The notes: a model not told the origin generated them from the sequence alone. 47,421 nucleotides of DNA from an uncultured Clostridia bacterium (GCA_946186245.1 CAMHMN010000012.1:1-47421), one strand, 5' to 3'. Positions 33,423 through 42,143 are shown, counted from the first letter of the stretch. Numbers and translations are program-made.

Positions 33423-33899
33423 TCACGCCGTCCTGACAATCGGCTCTGAACCGATGTACGGGCGCAGCAGATCCTTTATTCTCTCCGTCTCTACGTCCTC
33501 ATTTTTTACGATCACCTCCACCTGTCCAATAGATATGCGCCCGTCCCCGGAATTATCCATTGTAACGGTGACACTTTTGTATGAAATATTTGCCCCGTCC
33601 AGCACCCTTCGCAGATTCTGCTCCAGATAGGAGGAATAGACGTCCTTCGCGCGGCTTTCCAATTCGTCGTCAAAGGCGGGATTCTCATACGCTTCCGCCG
33701 AAAAGGAATACTGTCCGAGTCCCAGCGTGAAATCCTTCGCCGCACGCAACGGCTTGAGCAGCACGCACAGCATCATCAGCGAAAGGATCATTCCGAAGAG
33801 CCTCTTGCTGCTGCCGGACGGAAATACCATCGACAGCATGGCGCCCACCAGACAGGCGCAGCAGACCGCCCCTGCCCATTCCCTTACGTTTTGCAACAC
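33423..33899 (-). CDS. spoIIIAF: Stage III sporulation protein AF
   Basis: A 158-residue SpoIIIA channel component with two N-terminal membrane helices (~10-28 and 33-50; SKRLFGMILSLMMLCVLLKPL) and an extracytoplasmic ring-building-like domain (AKDVYSSYLEQNLRRVLDGANI, VEVIVKNEDVETERIKDLL). ATG behind GGGAGGTGATGTG. A 153-base gap holding repeat copy D separates it from spoIIIAE. Confidence 0.92.
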   Translation of the reverse strand: MLQNVREWAGAVCCACLVGAMLSMVFPSGSSKRLFGMILSLMMLCVLLKPLRAAKDFTLGLGQYSFSAEAYENPAFDDELESRAKDVYSSYLEQNLRRVLDGANISYKSVTVTMDNSGDGRISIGQVEVIVKNEDVETERIKDLLRPYIGSEPIVRTA

Positions 33900-33913
33900 A
33901 CATCACCTCCCTT

Positions 33914-34049
33914 GGAGCCTATAAAAATATTCCCGCGCGCGGCTTTTGCCCTGTTTTTGGAAAAAGCCTCGTTGCGTTTTGGCTTCATCCGGCAAAAAAG
34001 CTGACGGCACCCCCCCCCCGCACACGCGGAGAATCCGGACAGGCTCTTA
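33914..34049 (-). repeat. Dispersed MITE-like element, copy D (about 136 bp), inside the spoIIIA operon
   Basis: Read on the minus strand it starts AGAGCCTGTCCGGATTCTCC, continues GCGTGTGCGGGGGG and TGCCGTCAGC, then TTGCCGGATGAAG, as in copy B. Its far end is GGAGCCTATAAAAATATTCC on the plus strand, keeping inverted ends. The middle differs from A/B and resembles copy C. It contains a run of ten C (34010-34019). It fills the gap between spoIIIAE and spoIIIAF. Confidence 0.8.
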
Positions 34050-34052
34050 TTT

Positions 34053-35204
34053 TCACAGCGAACGCTGCATCAGCACGATGATTCCACCGAGCGTCAGCAG
34101 GAAAAGCGAAAACACCAGCGTCCCCATTAACAGTGAAAGTGCCGAAGAAAGGGATTTCATCTGCTTTTGAAGCTCGCCGAGAGACATGGAATCGCACACC
34201 GATTCCCCTATTCCCACCACCATGCTCCACAGCAGCGTGCGGACCAACACAGGCAGAAAGAGATACCCCGTCGCAATGATGCCGAACGCTCCCACCGAAT
34301 TGCGCAGAAACATCATGCCGCTTCGGATGGAAAGATAGGCGTCACTCATTGCTCCGCCCACCACCGGAACCGAGCCGGAAATGACAAATCTGGCAGCCCG
34401 AGTGCCGACACTGTCCGCCGATGACGAAAGGATTCCGCTGATACTCAGCACCGCCGCAATGAGCGCCGCCGAAAAACCAAGAATCCACTTCGCGTATTTT
34501 TCAAAGAAGCGTATCACCGCGTCAACCCTGGCGCCTTCGGAGACAGAGGACACGCAAGACAGCGCCAGGAATATCCGGAGCATCGGCATGACCAGCGAAT
34601 CGGCGCAGAGCGAAGCCGCATTGATCGCCCCGGTGAGGAAGGCGCTGTATCCGGCGGCGGAAGCCGTCTGTCCGTTGGAAATCAGCAATCCGGCGAACAT
34701 CACGCCGAATCCCTCGTTAAACCGGGCCGCGATTTCAATGGTTTCCCCCGCGGCGTCCACCAGCGAAGCCACCGGAAGGGCCACCGTCAGCCCCACCGCC
34801 AGCCCGGTAACGGCATTCAGGGAGGACGACAGCGGAGAATCGGCGACCCATTCGCCCCCCTTCAGCACCGAAGCGAAGAGCAGCAGCGCGAGCATCAGCC
34901 CCAGCGCGGCAAGGGGGGTGCTCATCTCGTCATTCACGACGGAAAGGACGGAATCGAGCGTACTCGCCGGATTGAGGGCGTTCAGGGAGGACAACTCGCG
35001 GAAGTCAAAACCCGCCTGCTCCATGGATTCGGCGGTTTCGTCCGGAAGAGCGTCAAACACGCTGTCGAATTCCCCCGCTTCATACTGCGCCTGAACGTCG
35101 AATTCCTGCGAGGCATAAACCCTTCGACCGCCCAAAAAGACCGCCAGACACAGGCAGACGGAAAGCGCCCACCATCTCTTATAATTGAGAAATCCCATAT
35201 CCAT
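34053..35204 (-). CDS. spoIIIAE: Stage III sporulation protein AE
   Basis: Polytopic membrane component of the SpoIIIA complex. The 383 residues begin with a signal peptide (~8-32, ending VYAS), have a soluble stretch to ~95, and then about seven membrane helices with the family's VSEGARVDAVIRFFEKYAKW and SVPVVGGAMSDAYLSI segments. ATG at 35204 overlaps the spoIIIAD stop (TGATG); a GTG one codon earlier is the alternative. Confidence 0.94.
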   Translation of the reverse strand: MDMGFLNYKRWWALSVCLCLAVFLGGRRVYASQEFDVQAQYEAGEFDSVFDALPDETAESMEQAGFDFRELSSLNALNPASTLDSVLSVVNDEMSTPLAALGLMLALLLFASVLKGGEWVADSPLSSSLNAVTGLAVGLTVALPVASLVDAAGETIEIAARFNEGFGVMFAGLLISNGQTASAAGYSAFLTGAINAASLCADSLVMPMLRIFLALSCVSSVSEGARVDAVIRFFEKYAKWILGFSAALIAAVLSISGILSSSADSVGTRAARFVISGSVPVVGGAMSDAYLSIRSGMMFLRNSVGAFGIIATGYLFLPVLVRTLLWSMVVGIGESVCDSMSLGELQKQMKSLSSALSLLMGTLVFSLFLLTLGGIIVLMQRSL

Positions 35205-35593
35205 CACTTTCCCATGATCTGCATCGCCAGGTCGAGCAGCCTTTTGAAGAGCGGAAGTGCCACAAGCAGCAGCGCGAGCTTCCCGCCCAGTTCAATTTTG
35301 CCGGCAAGCGCCGTCTGCCCGGAATCGCGGCATAAATCCGAGGCAGTCTGCACGGTGACGCAGATTCCGAAGGATTTCAGCACAATCAGAAGCAGCTCCG
35401 AATCAATGCCCCCCGCTTCCGCGAAGGAACGGATTTGGCTTATCAGCGGAACGACGCTCCTGATCAGCACAAAGGTCAGCACCACGCCGCAGGCAATCAG
35501 CAGCAGCAGCGACATTTCCGGCTTGAGCTGCTGAACCGTGAGAATCAGCACGCACATCACAAGGGCAGAACCCACAAACGCAAAGATATTCAT
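35204..35593 (-). CDS. spoIIIAD: Stage III sporulation protein AD
   Basis: A 129-residue membrane protein with about four helices and the family segments LLLLIACGVVLTFVLIRSVVP and ASDLCRDSGQTALAGKIELGG (quoted in part). Part of the SpoIIIA secretion/feeding complex. Its ATG overlaps the spoIIIAC stop by 4 bases (ATGA), so translation is coupled on both sides. Confidence 0.94.
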   Translation of the reverse strand: MNIFAFVGSALVMCVLILTVQQLKPEMSLLLLIACGVVLTFVLIRSVVPLISQIRSFAEAGGIDSELLLIVLKSFGICVTVQTASDLCRDSGQTALAGKIELGGKLALLLVALPLFKRLLDLAMQIMGK

Positions 35594-35787
35594 AGCCCGA
35601 AGGTGGTCTTGACCGTTTCAAATAGGGTGCTGATGCGGGAAATCATCATCATGAGCACCACAATGATCCCGGCCAGAGTGGTCATCATCGCCTGCTCTTC
35701 CCTGCCGGCACGGATCAGCACCTGATTGAGCACGGCAACGATAATGCCGATCGCCGCAATCTTGAAAATGAAATCAACGTCAGTCAT
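35590..35787 (-). CDS. spoIIIAC: Stage III sporulation protein AC
   Basis: A 65-residue protein with two membrane helices (FIFKIAAIGIIVAVLNQVLI and MTTLAGIIVVLMMMI) joined by a short RAGREEQA loop, the standard SpoIIIAC layout. It lies 21 bases after spoIIIAB and overlaps spoIIIAD. Confidence 0.94.
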   Translation of the reverse strand: MTDVDFIFKIAAIGIIVAVLNQVLIRAGREEQAMMTTLAGIIVVLMMMISRISTLFETVKTTFGL

Positions 35788-35808
35788 TTTATTCAGATCC
35801 TTTCGGTG

Positions 35809-36330
35809 TCAAATCAGAAGGAGAGCTGCCACTATGCCGAAGGCCAGTCCCAGAACCACATACAGCTTCCCGTCCGTATCATACTTTCGTTTCACGCTGT
35901 CCATCAGGGAAGAAATCTGCTCGTCCGCCAGCTCCAGCAATTCAACCGCGCCGTCCCTGTCCATTCCGCCGATTTTTCCGGCAAGAGAACAAACCAGCGC
36001 TTCCTCCTGTGGCGACATGCGCCATTCGTTTTTCAAGGAGGAAATGGCGGCGGCAAAGGAGGAGGCAAAGTCGGAATGTTGTGTATTTTCCCTGATAATC
36101 CGGCTGAATTGACTTCGGCTGACGCTTCTGTCAATTTCGTACGCGATGTCGTCAAGACTCATCCCGGCATGCGAAATATAGAGTTTCACATTCCGGAAGT
36201 AATCCCTGATCACAGCCAGACCGCGAAGCCTGACAGACAGGCGGGAGCGTTTTTCAAACCCCGCCAGACAGGAACAGATCACAAGAATCCCCCCGCAGAT
36301 CAACCTAAAGCCCATTGACGTCAACCTCAT
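35809..36330 (-). CDS. spoIIIAB: Stage III sporulation protein AB
   Basis: A 173-residue protein with an N-terminal membrane helix (~5-22), a helical middle part and a C-terminal membrane helix (LYVVLGLAFGIVAALLLI). GRLxYLxxEI-type region appears as FRNVKLYISHAGMSLDDIAYE; it resembles the GspF-like fold proposed for SpoIIIAB. Start at ATG 36330 behind GGAGGGAATCT, overlapping the end of spoIIIAA by 26 bases. Confidence 0.92.
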   Translation of the reverse strand: MRLTSMGFRLICGGILVICSCLAGFEKRSRLSVRLRGLAVIRDYFRNVKLYISHAGMSLDDIAYEIDRSVSRSQFSRIIRENTQHSDFASSFAAAISSLKNEWRMSPQEEALVCSLAGKIGGMDRDGAVELLELADEQISSLMDSVKRKYDTDGKLYVVLGLAFGIVAALLLI

Positions 36331-37216
36331 AGATTCCCTCCGGCACACATCTCGCACTGCCGGATTTCAACAGGACGATTTTTTCAAAAACCCCTGATTT
36401 CAGGAGGATTCTGACCGTTTCACGCTTGTAAAGCTCGTCTACATTACAGGCATGGACGGAAGAAATCATCACAATTCCGGCATTCACAACGTCCCGGACA
36501 GCCGACGCTTCCTCCACGCCGCCTATCTCGTCGCAGACAATGATATCGGGAGAAAGAGTCCTGACCGCGTTGAGAATTCCCTCCGCCTTGGGATACCCGC
36601 TGAGTACGTCACAGAAGTCTCCGATGGTATGACAGGGTACGCCTCGGTGCATGGCGGAAAGCTCGTCACGCTCGTCCACGATGACGGTTTTTTTGAAAAA
36701 AGGCGCTGACGAGAGTTTCAGAGCGAAATCTTTTAGCAGCGTCGTTTTTCCGCTGCAAGGCGGGCCGGCAATGAGCGTGCCGCATAGTTTATCCGCAAAT
36801 AACGCGGGAATCAGCTGCGCCGAGCATCCCACAAAATCGCCTGCCATCCTGATATTGAGGGAAGAAATGAACCGGACCGTGCGATTGCCGGCTTTGTCCA
36901 GACAGGCTGTACCGCAAATACCGACCCGGTTCCCGCCGGGAAGGGTGATAAATCCCTGCGAAAGTTCCGCCTGATGGCTGAAAACGGAGTATTCACAGAT
37001 TTTTTCAAAGCAGGCGGCCAATTCCTCCGTTGTCACAGGATGATTGACGCAGATTGTCCGGTGTCCGGATACGAGCATGGCAACCGCCGGTCTGCCGATT
37101 CTTAGCCGGATTTCGTTGAGTTGATTTCCGACCTGACGAATAAGATCGCGTGTTTCCGGCTGCATGAAATCGGGAAGGTATTGTACAATCCGTTCCCGGT
37201 TATTTTGAATTCCCAA
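36305..37216 (-). CDS. spoIIIAA: Stage III sporulation protein AA (ATPase)
   Basis: Cytoplasmic ATPase of the SpoIIIA complex, related to type II/IV secretion motors. The 303 residues show LNEIRLRIGRPAVAM near the start, Walker A GPPCSGKTTLLKDFA and Walker B-like DIIVCDEIGG, then a His-containing SSVHACN motif. The frame reaches 37240, but that codon lies at the predicted transcript start; TTG at 37216 (alternative GTG at 37225) with AAGGGAAG upstream is preferred. First gene of the operon AA-AB-AC-AD-AE-AF-AG-AH. Confidence 0.93.
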   Translation of the reverse strand: MGIQNNRERIVQYLPDFMQPETRDLIRQVGNQLNEIRLRIGRPAVAMLVSGHRTICVNHPVTTEELAACFEKICEYSVFSHQAELSQGFITLPGGNRVGICGTACLDKAGNRTVRFISSLNIRMAGDFVGCSAQLIPALFADKLCGTLIAGPPCSGKTTLLKDFALKLSSAPFFKKTVIVDERDELSAMHRGVPCHTIGDFCDVLSGYPKAEGILNAVRTLSPDIIVCDEIGGVEEASAVRDVVNAGIVMISSVHACNVDELYKRETVRILLKSGVFEKIVLLKSGSARCVPEGIYEVDVNGL

Positions 37217-37240
37217 CTTTCGCACTTCCCTTCTTGCCAA

Positions 37241-37270
37241 ATGTATATGCGTTCATGCTGAAAATATGAC
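37241..37270 (-). promoter_or_regulatory. SigE-like promoter of the spoIIIA operon
   Basis: On the minus strand GTCATATTT (37262-37270), 12-base spacer, CATATACAT (37241-37249), close to the known SigE pattern (ATATT, then CATACA-T). It fits mother-cell expression after asymmetric division and lies just upstream of spoIIIAA. Confidence 0.75.
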
Positions 37271-37439
37271 AAACGTAACGCAAAAAAACTTCACATCGCG
37301 TTTCACATGAAACAATCTTTAATCGAAACATTTAGCCTGCTATTTTATCGACCAATATTCACATTACAAAGCGTAACAGAATATTCATATATCTGTGATA
37401 CACTATAGAAGAATAAATGCATAAAATGAGGTTATTTCT

Positions 37440-38405
37440 TTGAAGCAGATCATTATCAACAAGAACGACGCGGGACAACGGCTCAATAAATTCATTGAAA
37501 AGAGCTTTCCGGCCATTCCTGCGTCCCTGATGTACAAGAGCATACGCACCAAAAACATCAAAATCAACCGGAAACGCTGCACACCCGATCAAAAGCTATG
37601 TGAAGGCGATATACTTGACATATGGCTCAAGGACGAATTCTTTGAGCAGCCTCCCCATAAATACGAATTCACCCACGCATCCGACAGGCTGAATGTCGTC
37701 TATGAGGACGAAAATATCCTGATTGCCAACAAACCGCAGGGACTTATCGTGCATCCCGACGAAAATTACGAACCGGACACACTGATCTTCCGCATACAGA
37801 AATATCTATACCAAAAAGGCGAATACGACCCCGAAAAGGAAAATTCCTTTACGCCTGCTCTGGTCAACAGAATTGACCGGAACACCGCCGGTCTGGTCAT
37901 CGCAGCGAAGAACGCCGCGTCGCTCCGCATTCTCAACGCAAAAATGAAGGCGAGGGAAATCCATAAGAGCTACCTCTGCATTGTATGCGGCAGGCCATCC
38001 CCCGCGGAAGCAACCCTGGAGGGCTTTCTGGAAAAAAACGAACAGCAGAACCGCGTTTATATAGAAAAAAAACGCTCGGAAAGCGGCAAGACCATTTTGA
38101 CCCACTATAAAGTGATCGACACAATCCATGATTTCAGTCTGGTCGAGATAGATCTGCTCACCGGACGAACGCATCAGATTCGCGCCCATATGGCGTCCAT
38201 CGGACATCCGCTGCTCGGCGATGGAAAATACGGCACCAACCGGGTCAACCGCGCCGCGGGCGTTTTCAAACAGGCCCTTTGCTCCTATAAACTGACTTTT
38301 GACTTCCGGACCGACGCTGAGGAACTCAATTATTTGAACGGAATGCACTTTGAATTGGACGACGTTCCCTTCCTGAAGGACTTTTACGCCGGAAAAATCA
38401 AATAA
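37440..38405 (+). CDS. RluA-family pseudouridine synthase
   Basis: Isomerises uridine to pseudouridine in rRNA or tRNA. The 321 residues carry an N-terminal S4-like RNA-binding domain (GQRLNKFIEKSFPAIPAS) and the catalytic domain with the RluA motif LVNRIDRNTAGLVI (Asp146 nucleophile; the usual HRLDRxTSG), IHKSYLC, LLTGRTHQIRAHMA and GHPLLGDGKYG. The RluC/RluD-like target is unknown. TTG start behind GAGG. It is divergent from spoIIIA and closed by its own terminator. Confidence 0.94.
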   Translation: MKQIIINKNDAGQRLNKFIEKSFPAIPASLMYKSIRTKNIKINRKRCTPDQKLCEGDILDIWLKDEFFEQPPHKYEFTHASDRLNVVYEDENILIANKPQGLIVHPDENYEPDTLIFRIQKYLYQKGEYDPEKENSFTPALVNRIDRNTAGLVIAAKNAASLRILNAKMKAREIHKSYLCIVCGRPSPAEATLEGFLEKNEQQNRVYIEKKRSESGKTILTHYKVIDTIHDFSLVEIDLLTGRTHQIRAHMASIGHPLLGDGKYGTNRVNRAAGVFKQALCSYKLTFDFRTDAEELNYLNGMHFELDDVPFLKDFYAGKIK

Positions 38406-38432
38406 CACGGATTCCGGCCGGACAAAGACAAA

Positions 38433-38467
38433 AAAACGCCCTGTTTCTCAGCGAAACAGGGCGTTTT
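38433..38467. terminator. Bidirectional terminator between the RluA-type and rqcH genes
   Basis: AAAACGCCCTGTTTC (38433-38447) pairs perfectly with GAAACAGGGCGTTTT (38453-38467) around TCAGC, with A and T runs on either side; the flanking genes converge here. Confidence 0.95.
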
Positions 38468-38504
38468 CCGTGTCATAATCATTGTAAAGCTGTTTAGCTT
38501 TTCA

Positions 38505-40259
38505 TTATTTTGCCGCCAATCTTTCGGCTAAGCTTTCGTCAGGATGGACATAAAGCGTGCTCTGATGGGTATAAATCACCATCCCGGGCTTCGCTCCGCG
38601 CGGTTTGCTGACATATTTGATCAGCGTGAAGTCAACCGCCACCAGTCCCGACTGACGTGCTCCGCTGTGATAAGCCGCCAGCTGTGCCGCCTGCTCGATC
38701 GTTCTGTTGGGTGGCTGCTGTCCGTCGCAGACAATCACGGTATGTGAACCGGGAACCTGCAGCGTATGAAGCCAGATGTCGTAATTCCGGCTTTCCTTCA
38801 GCGTCAGGCGGTCATTCTGCTGGTTGTTTCGCCCTACCAGAATGGTGAATCCGTCGTCGGAAACAAACTTCAAGGGGGGCAGTTTGGGAGGCTGTTTGCC
38901 GGGGGCTGCCTTCCGGCGTTTGATAAAGCCCTCTTCCGCCAGCTCCTGCCTGATCTCGGCAAGCTCTCGTTCGCTTTCGGCGCGTGAAAGCAGGTCGAGC
39001 ACCGAATCAATATAGGCCAGATCGGCCTTGCCCTGCTCGATCAAGCCCGTCAGGTGCTGCTCTGCCGCCTGGAGCTTGCGGTATTCCCTGTAGTACTTCT
39101 GGGCGTTCTGTGCCGGCGTCAGAAGCGGATCCAGCTTGATCCTGACGGTGGAACAGTCCTCGGAATAATAGTTCACCACCTCCGCAAGCATATCTCCCTT
39201 TTGCAGCAGGTGCAGATTGGCGTTTATCAGATCGCCGTTGATGCGGCACTGCTCTCGGTCGGCGCATTTCTTGAGTTCCGCAGTCTGAATATCCAGCTTC
39301 TTGGCGATACGCGCGGAGGAATTGGCAAGCAGCTTGAGGAGATCCTGCGATCTGGCCTTCATTCTGTCGCTGAGATCGCGGCGGAAATAGAAGTCATCCA
39401 GCATGGAGGAATAATCGCGGTAGGCAGTGGAAACGGCGGAAATGCCGTATTGCTGCGGGTAAATAAATGTAAAGTCGACCGGCTTTTCATTTACTGCAAT
39501 CAAATTCGGCTCTCCGCTGCCTTCCAGCGTGTCTTTCAGCTTATTCAGATGGTACTTCAGCCTGTCTTCCTGCCCGGGGGGCAACCCTTCCACGATACTG
39601 TCTGTAAATCCGGTGGTACGGTAGGCGATTTCCCTCGCCACGACAGGAGAAATTCCCTGAATGACGCACATAAGAGCCTTGTCAAGTTTTTGTGCTTTAC
39701 ATGCTGTCACCTCACGCACAATGCCTTCTGTGTCCGACGCCAGGAGATTTCGCTTCTCCTGCGCGGGGGGAAGTTCGTATTGTATGCCGGGCAGAATGAA
39801 TCGCATCGAGCTTAGTTCGCTGTCAATGCGCTTAACCGCGTCAATCACCAGACCGCGCTCGTCGATCAGCACAATGTTGGAATGTCGTCCCATGATCTCA
39901 ACCGCGACCGTCAGGGTAATCTCGTCCCCCAGTTCGTTGTGCGCGTCGAATTTCAGCAGCAGAACGCGCTCCAGTCCCGGCTGTTCTATGGCGGAAAGCC
40001 TTGCGCCGCAGAGCCGCTTGCGCAGCAGCATGCAGAGCATGGGCGGCTGGGCGGGATTTTCCACAGCATGCTCTGTGAAATGAATCCTCGCGGAATTGGC
40101 TGACGCGGAGATCAGCAGCTTGCGGTTCTTGTTTTTCCCGCGCATGGCCAGAATCAGCATTTCCCTTGAAGGCTGGAATACCTTGTCCACCTTCGCGTCC
40201 AGAATGCCTTGCTCCAGCTCCTTTTTTATCAGATGAAGCATTGCTCCGTCAAGAGCCAT
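38505..40259 (-). CDS. rqcH: Ribosome quality-control protein RqcH (NFACT family)
   Basis: Binds stalled 50S subunits and adds C-terminal alanine tails to nascent chains; formerly called fibronectin-binding protein. The 584 residues have an NFACT-N domain (DGAMLHLIKKELEQGILDAKVDKVFQP, quoted in part; MLCMLLRKRL), a helix-hairpin-helix middle part, a coiled coil (~370-430) and NFACT-R (DRLTLKESRNYDIWLHTLQV, PGSHTVIVCDG). ATG at 40259 has AAAGGG at 9 bases; the one at 40268 abuts it. It follows the Nif3-like gene by 35 bases. Confidence 0.94.
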   Translation of the reverse strand: MALDGAMLHLIKKELEQGILDAKVDKVFQPSREMLILAMRGKNKNRKLLISASANSARIHFTEHAVENPAQPPMLCMLLRKRLCGARLSAIEQPGLERVLLLKFDAHNELGDEITLTVAVEIMGRHSNIVLIDERGLVIDAVKRIDSELSSMRFILPGIQYELPPAQEKRNLLASDTEGIVREVTACKAQKLDKALMCVIQGISPVVAREIAYRTTGFTDSIVEGLPPGQEDRLKYHLNKLKDTLEGSGEPNLIAVNEKPVDFTFIYPQQYGISAVSTAYRDYSSMLDDFYFRRDLSDRMKARSQDLLKLLANSSARIAKKLDIQTAELKKCADREQCRINGDLINANLHLLQKGDMLAEVVNYYSEDCSTVRIKLDPLLTPAQNAQKYYREYRKLQAAEQHLTGLIEQGKADLAYIDSVLDLLSRAESERELAEIRQELAEEGFIKRRKAAPGKQPPKLPPLKFVSDDGFTILVGRNNQQNDRLTLKESRNYDIWLHTLQVPGSHTVIVCDGQQPPNRTIEQAAQLAAYHSGARQSGLVAVDFTLIKYVSKPRGAKPGMVIYTHQSTLYVHPDESLAERLAAK

Positions 40260-40294
40260 CGGTATCATCCCTTTCCATCAAAAACGGTCCTCTT

Positions 40295-41086
40295 TCAGTC
40301 AATAATGCTCACGGGATCGTCTATTCTCGTAATGAAGATTTCCACATCGGGGCAGGCCTTCCGGATGGGTTCGGCCAGCGCTTCGAGGGCGACGTTTTCC
40401 GTGGCGTAATGTCCGGCGGGCACCAGCGTGATTCCGTTATCCTTGGCAAAAATCATCTCATGGTGCTTGCATTCGCCCGTGACGAAGGCGTCAATGTCAT
40501 TCTCCGGGCATTCAAAGATGAATTCTCCGCAGGCGCCGCCTCCTACCGCCACTTTATGAATCGGTCGCCCGCCGTCCACAAACTGCATGGCGCTGCGTCC
40601 TCTGAGAGACATCCCGACATGCGCGGCAAAGGCGGCGGGCGTCATTCCGCTCGGCAGATAACCCGTCCGGCCGATGTAATTCTTGGTCATCGCGCCGTTG
40701 ACGGGCTTCTCGGACACCTGGAAAACCGGCGTGACATTCTGCAGTCCCAATCGTTCGGCCAGTGCGTCGTTGACCCCTCCGGGGGCAATATCAAAATTGG
40801 TGTGCGCCGAAATCGCCGAAATTCCCGCCTGCATGAGCCTGTTCAGCGGCGTATGGAAGGGGATGCTCCGCACCGGCCTGAAGATGATGGGATGGTGGGA
40901 CACAATCAGCTCCGCGCCGATGGATTCGGCGTAGGCAACGACGTCATTGGAGATGTCAAGCGACACCACGATCCGGCTGATCTCTCTTCCGCAGTCCGCC
41001 ATTATGCCGCTGTTGTCGTAATCCTCCTGCAGGACGTAGGGATATTGTCTGTCCAGAATATGATAAACCTCATTGACTGTGATCAT
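40295..41086 (-). CDS. Nif3-like dinuclear metal-centre protein
   Basis: A 263-residue member of the NIF3/GTP cyclohydrolase I type 2-like family, toroidal hexamers with a two-metal site. Seen: QEDYDNSGIMADCG, LIVSHHPIIFRPV (two His ligands), SAHTNFDIAPGGVNDALAE, the C-terminal ECKHHEMIFAKDNGITLVPAGHYATENVALE. It lacks the central PII-like insertion of longer members. Function unsettled. ATG at 41086 is one base after the trmK stop, the usual trmK-nif3 gene pair. Confidence 0.93.
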   Translation of the reverse strand: MITVNEVYHILDRQYPYVLQEDYDNSGIMADCGREISRIVVSLDISNDVVAYAESIGAELIVSHHPIIFRPVRSIPFHTPLNRLMQAGISAISAHTNFDIAPGGVNDALAERLGLQNVTPVFQVSEKPVNGAMTKNYIGRTGYLPSGMTPAAFAAHVGMSLRGRSAMQFVDGGRPIHKVAVGGGACGEFIFECPENDIDAFVTGECKHHEMIFAKDNGITLVPAGHYATENVALEALAEPIRKACPDVEIFITRIDDPVSIID

Positions 41087-41087
41087 T

Positions 41088-41789
41088 TTACTCTCCCTTT
41101 GAACCGGCGATGAGTCTCTCCGCCAGCTGAATGTAATGCGCCTGACCGGCATAATCCTTCTTCGCCGCGCAGCCCTCCGCAACCGAAAGCAGAATGCCCG
41201 CCTGCTTTCTCAGCAGAGCTGCGGCGTTCGGGTCGGAAGCGTCCAGACGTCCGGCGTAGAGATCGTATTCCTCATACGACGGCGCATCGGGGCAATATTC
41301 GGCGCAAATCACGGTGTAAACTCTATTAGCTTCACAGACCGCTTTTTCTTCTCTTATCTCAAATCCGTTGCCGTAAAGGAATTCCCGGAGCCGGGACGCA
41401 CGCGACATCGGTTGCAGAATCAGCCTGTATCGGGAGTTTTTAAGCCAATCCGCCCTGCCGAGAATCGCCGCGATGTTATCCCCGCCCATCCCGGCGATGA
41501 TGATATCATCTGCCTTGTCAGGGGGAATATCCGCGAGACCGTCGCATGTAAAGGTAATTATCTTGTCATCAAGTCCGTACCGGGCGATATGGCTTCGGGC
41601 TGACCTGATGGGGTCTTCGTTGATATCGGAGGCATAGGCCGCCGGCACAATTCCCTCTGTCACCAGATAGATCGGAAGGAAGGCGTGATCGGTGCCGATA
41701 TCGGCGGGAATTTTTCCCTTTCTCACAAAGCCGGCGCAGACGGCAAGCCTTGCGCCCAGCTCAAACCTGTTTTCAGAATTCTGTTCCAC
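41088..41789 (-). CDS. trmK: tRNA (adenine-22 N1)-methyltransferase TrmK
   Basis: Methylates A22 of tRNA using S-adenosylmethionine. The 233 residues have the class I Rossmann core: ADIGTDHAFLPIYLV (motif I), AYASDINEDPIRSARSHIA, TCDGLADIPPDKADDIIIAGMGG (quoted in part) and LILQPMSRASRLREFL, followed by a helical C-terminus. GTG start behind AGAGG (7 bases). First gene of trmK-nif3-rqcH. Confidence 0.94.
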   Translation of the reverse strand: MEQNSENRFELGARLAVCAGFVRKGKIPADIGTDHAFLPIYLVTEGIVPAAYASDINEDPIRSARSHIARYGLDDKIITFTCDGLADIPPDKADDIIIAGMGGDNIAAILGRADWLKNSRYRLILQPMSRASRLREFLYGNGFEIREEKAVCEANRVYTVICAEYCPDAPSYEEYDLYAGRLDASDPNAAALLRKQAGILLSVAEGCAAKKDYAGQAHYIQLAERLIAGSKGE

Positions 41790-41812
41790 GTGTGTTCCTC
41801 TCTTCTGTAAAC

Positions 41813-41856
41813 AAAAACAAGGTCAGCCACGGCAATCCATGCAGCGACAGACCTTG
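41813..41856 (-). terminator. Rho-independent terminator of the DUF1858 gene
   Basis: CAAGGTC (41818-41824) pairs with GACCTTG (41850-41856); on the minus strand the stem is followed by TTTTTG. Confidence 0.85.
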
Positions 41857-41882
41857 ATTTTCATTACGTGACATTTACCGGA

Positions 41883-42083
41883 TTATTTGCTCTGGATATG
41901 CTGGTTGAGCTTGCTCACCAAAGCATCGGGATCAACGCCGTGCACCATGCAGGCCTGCTCGAGTGTCTCGCCTCTGGAAGCGGGACATCCAAGGCAGTGC
42001 ATTCCCATCTCAAGGAAGAAGGGTGCCGTGGAAGGATCTGTGTCAAGAATATCGCCGATGATGGTCGTTTTTGTTATCTCCAT
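41883..42083 (-). CDS. DUF1858 (prismane-associated redox disulfide) small protein
   Basis: A 66-residue cytoplasmic protein: MEITKTTIIGDILDTDPSTAP, then FLEMGMHCLGCPAS with a CxxC pair, and a short helix-rich end. It matches the hybrid-cluster-protein-associated redox disulfide domain; the partner is unknown. ATG at 42083 has GGAGG at 8 bases. It has a consensus promoter and its own terminator. Confidence 0.93.
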   Translation of the reverse strand: MEITKTTIIGDILDTDPSTAPFFLEMGMHCLGCPASRGETLEQACMVHGVDPDALVSKLNQHIQSK

Positions 42084-42114
42084 CTTGTTAGCCTCCAATC
42101 AGATTGATAGTTTG

Positions 42115-42143
42115 ATTATAGTATTAATCAGAAAAATTGTCAA
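42115..42143 (-). promoter_or_regulatory. Consensus sigma-A promoter of the DUF1858 gene
   Basis: On the minus strand TTGACA (42138-42143), 17-base spacer, TATAAT (42115-42120): a perfect consensus, directly after the birA stop. Confidence 0.93.
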
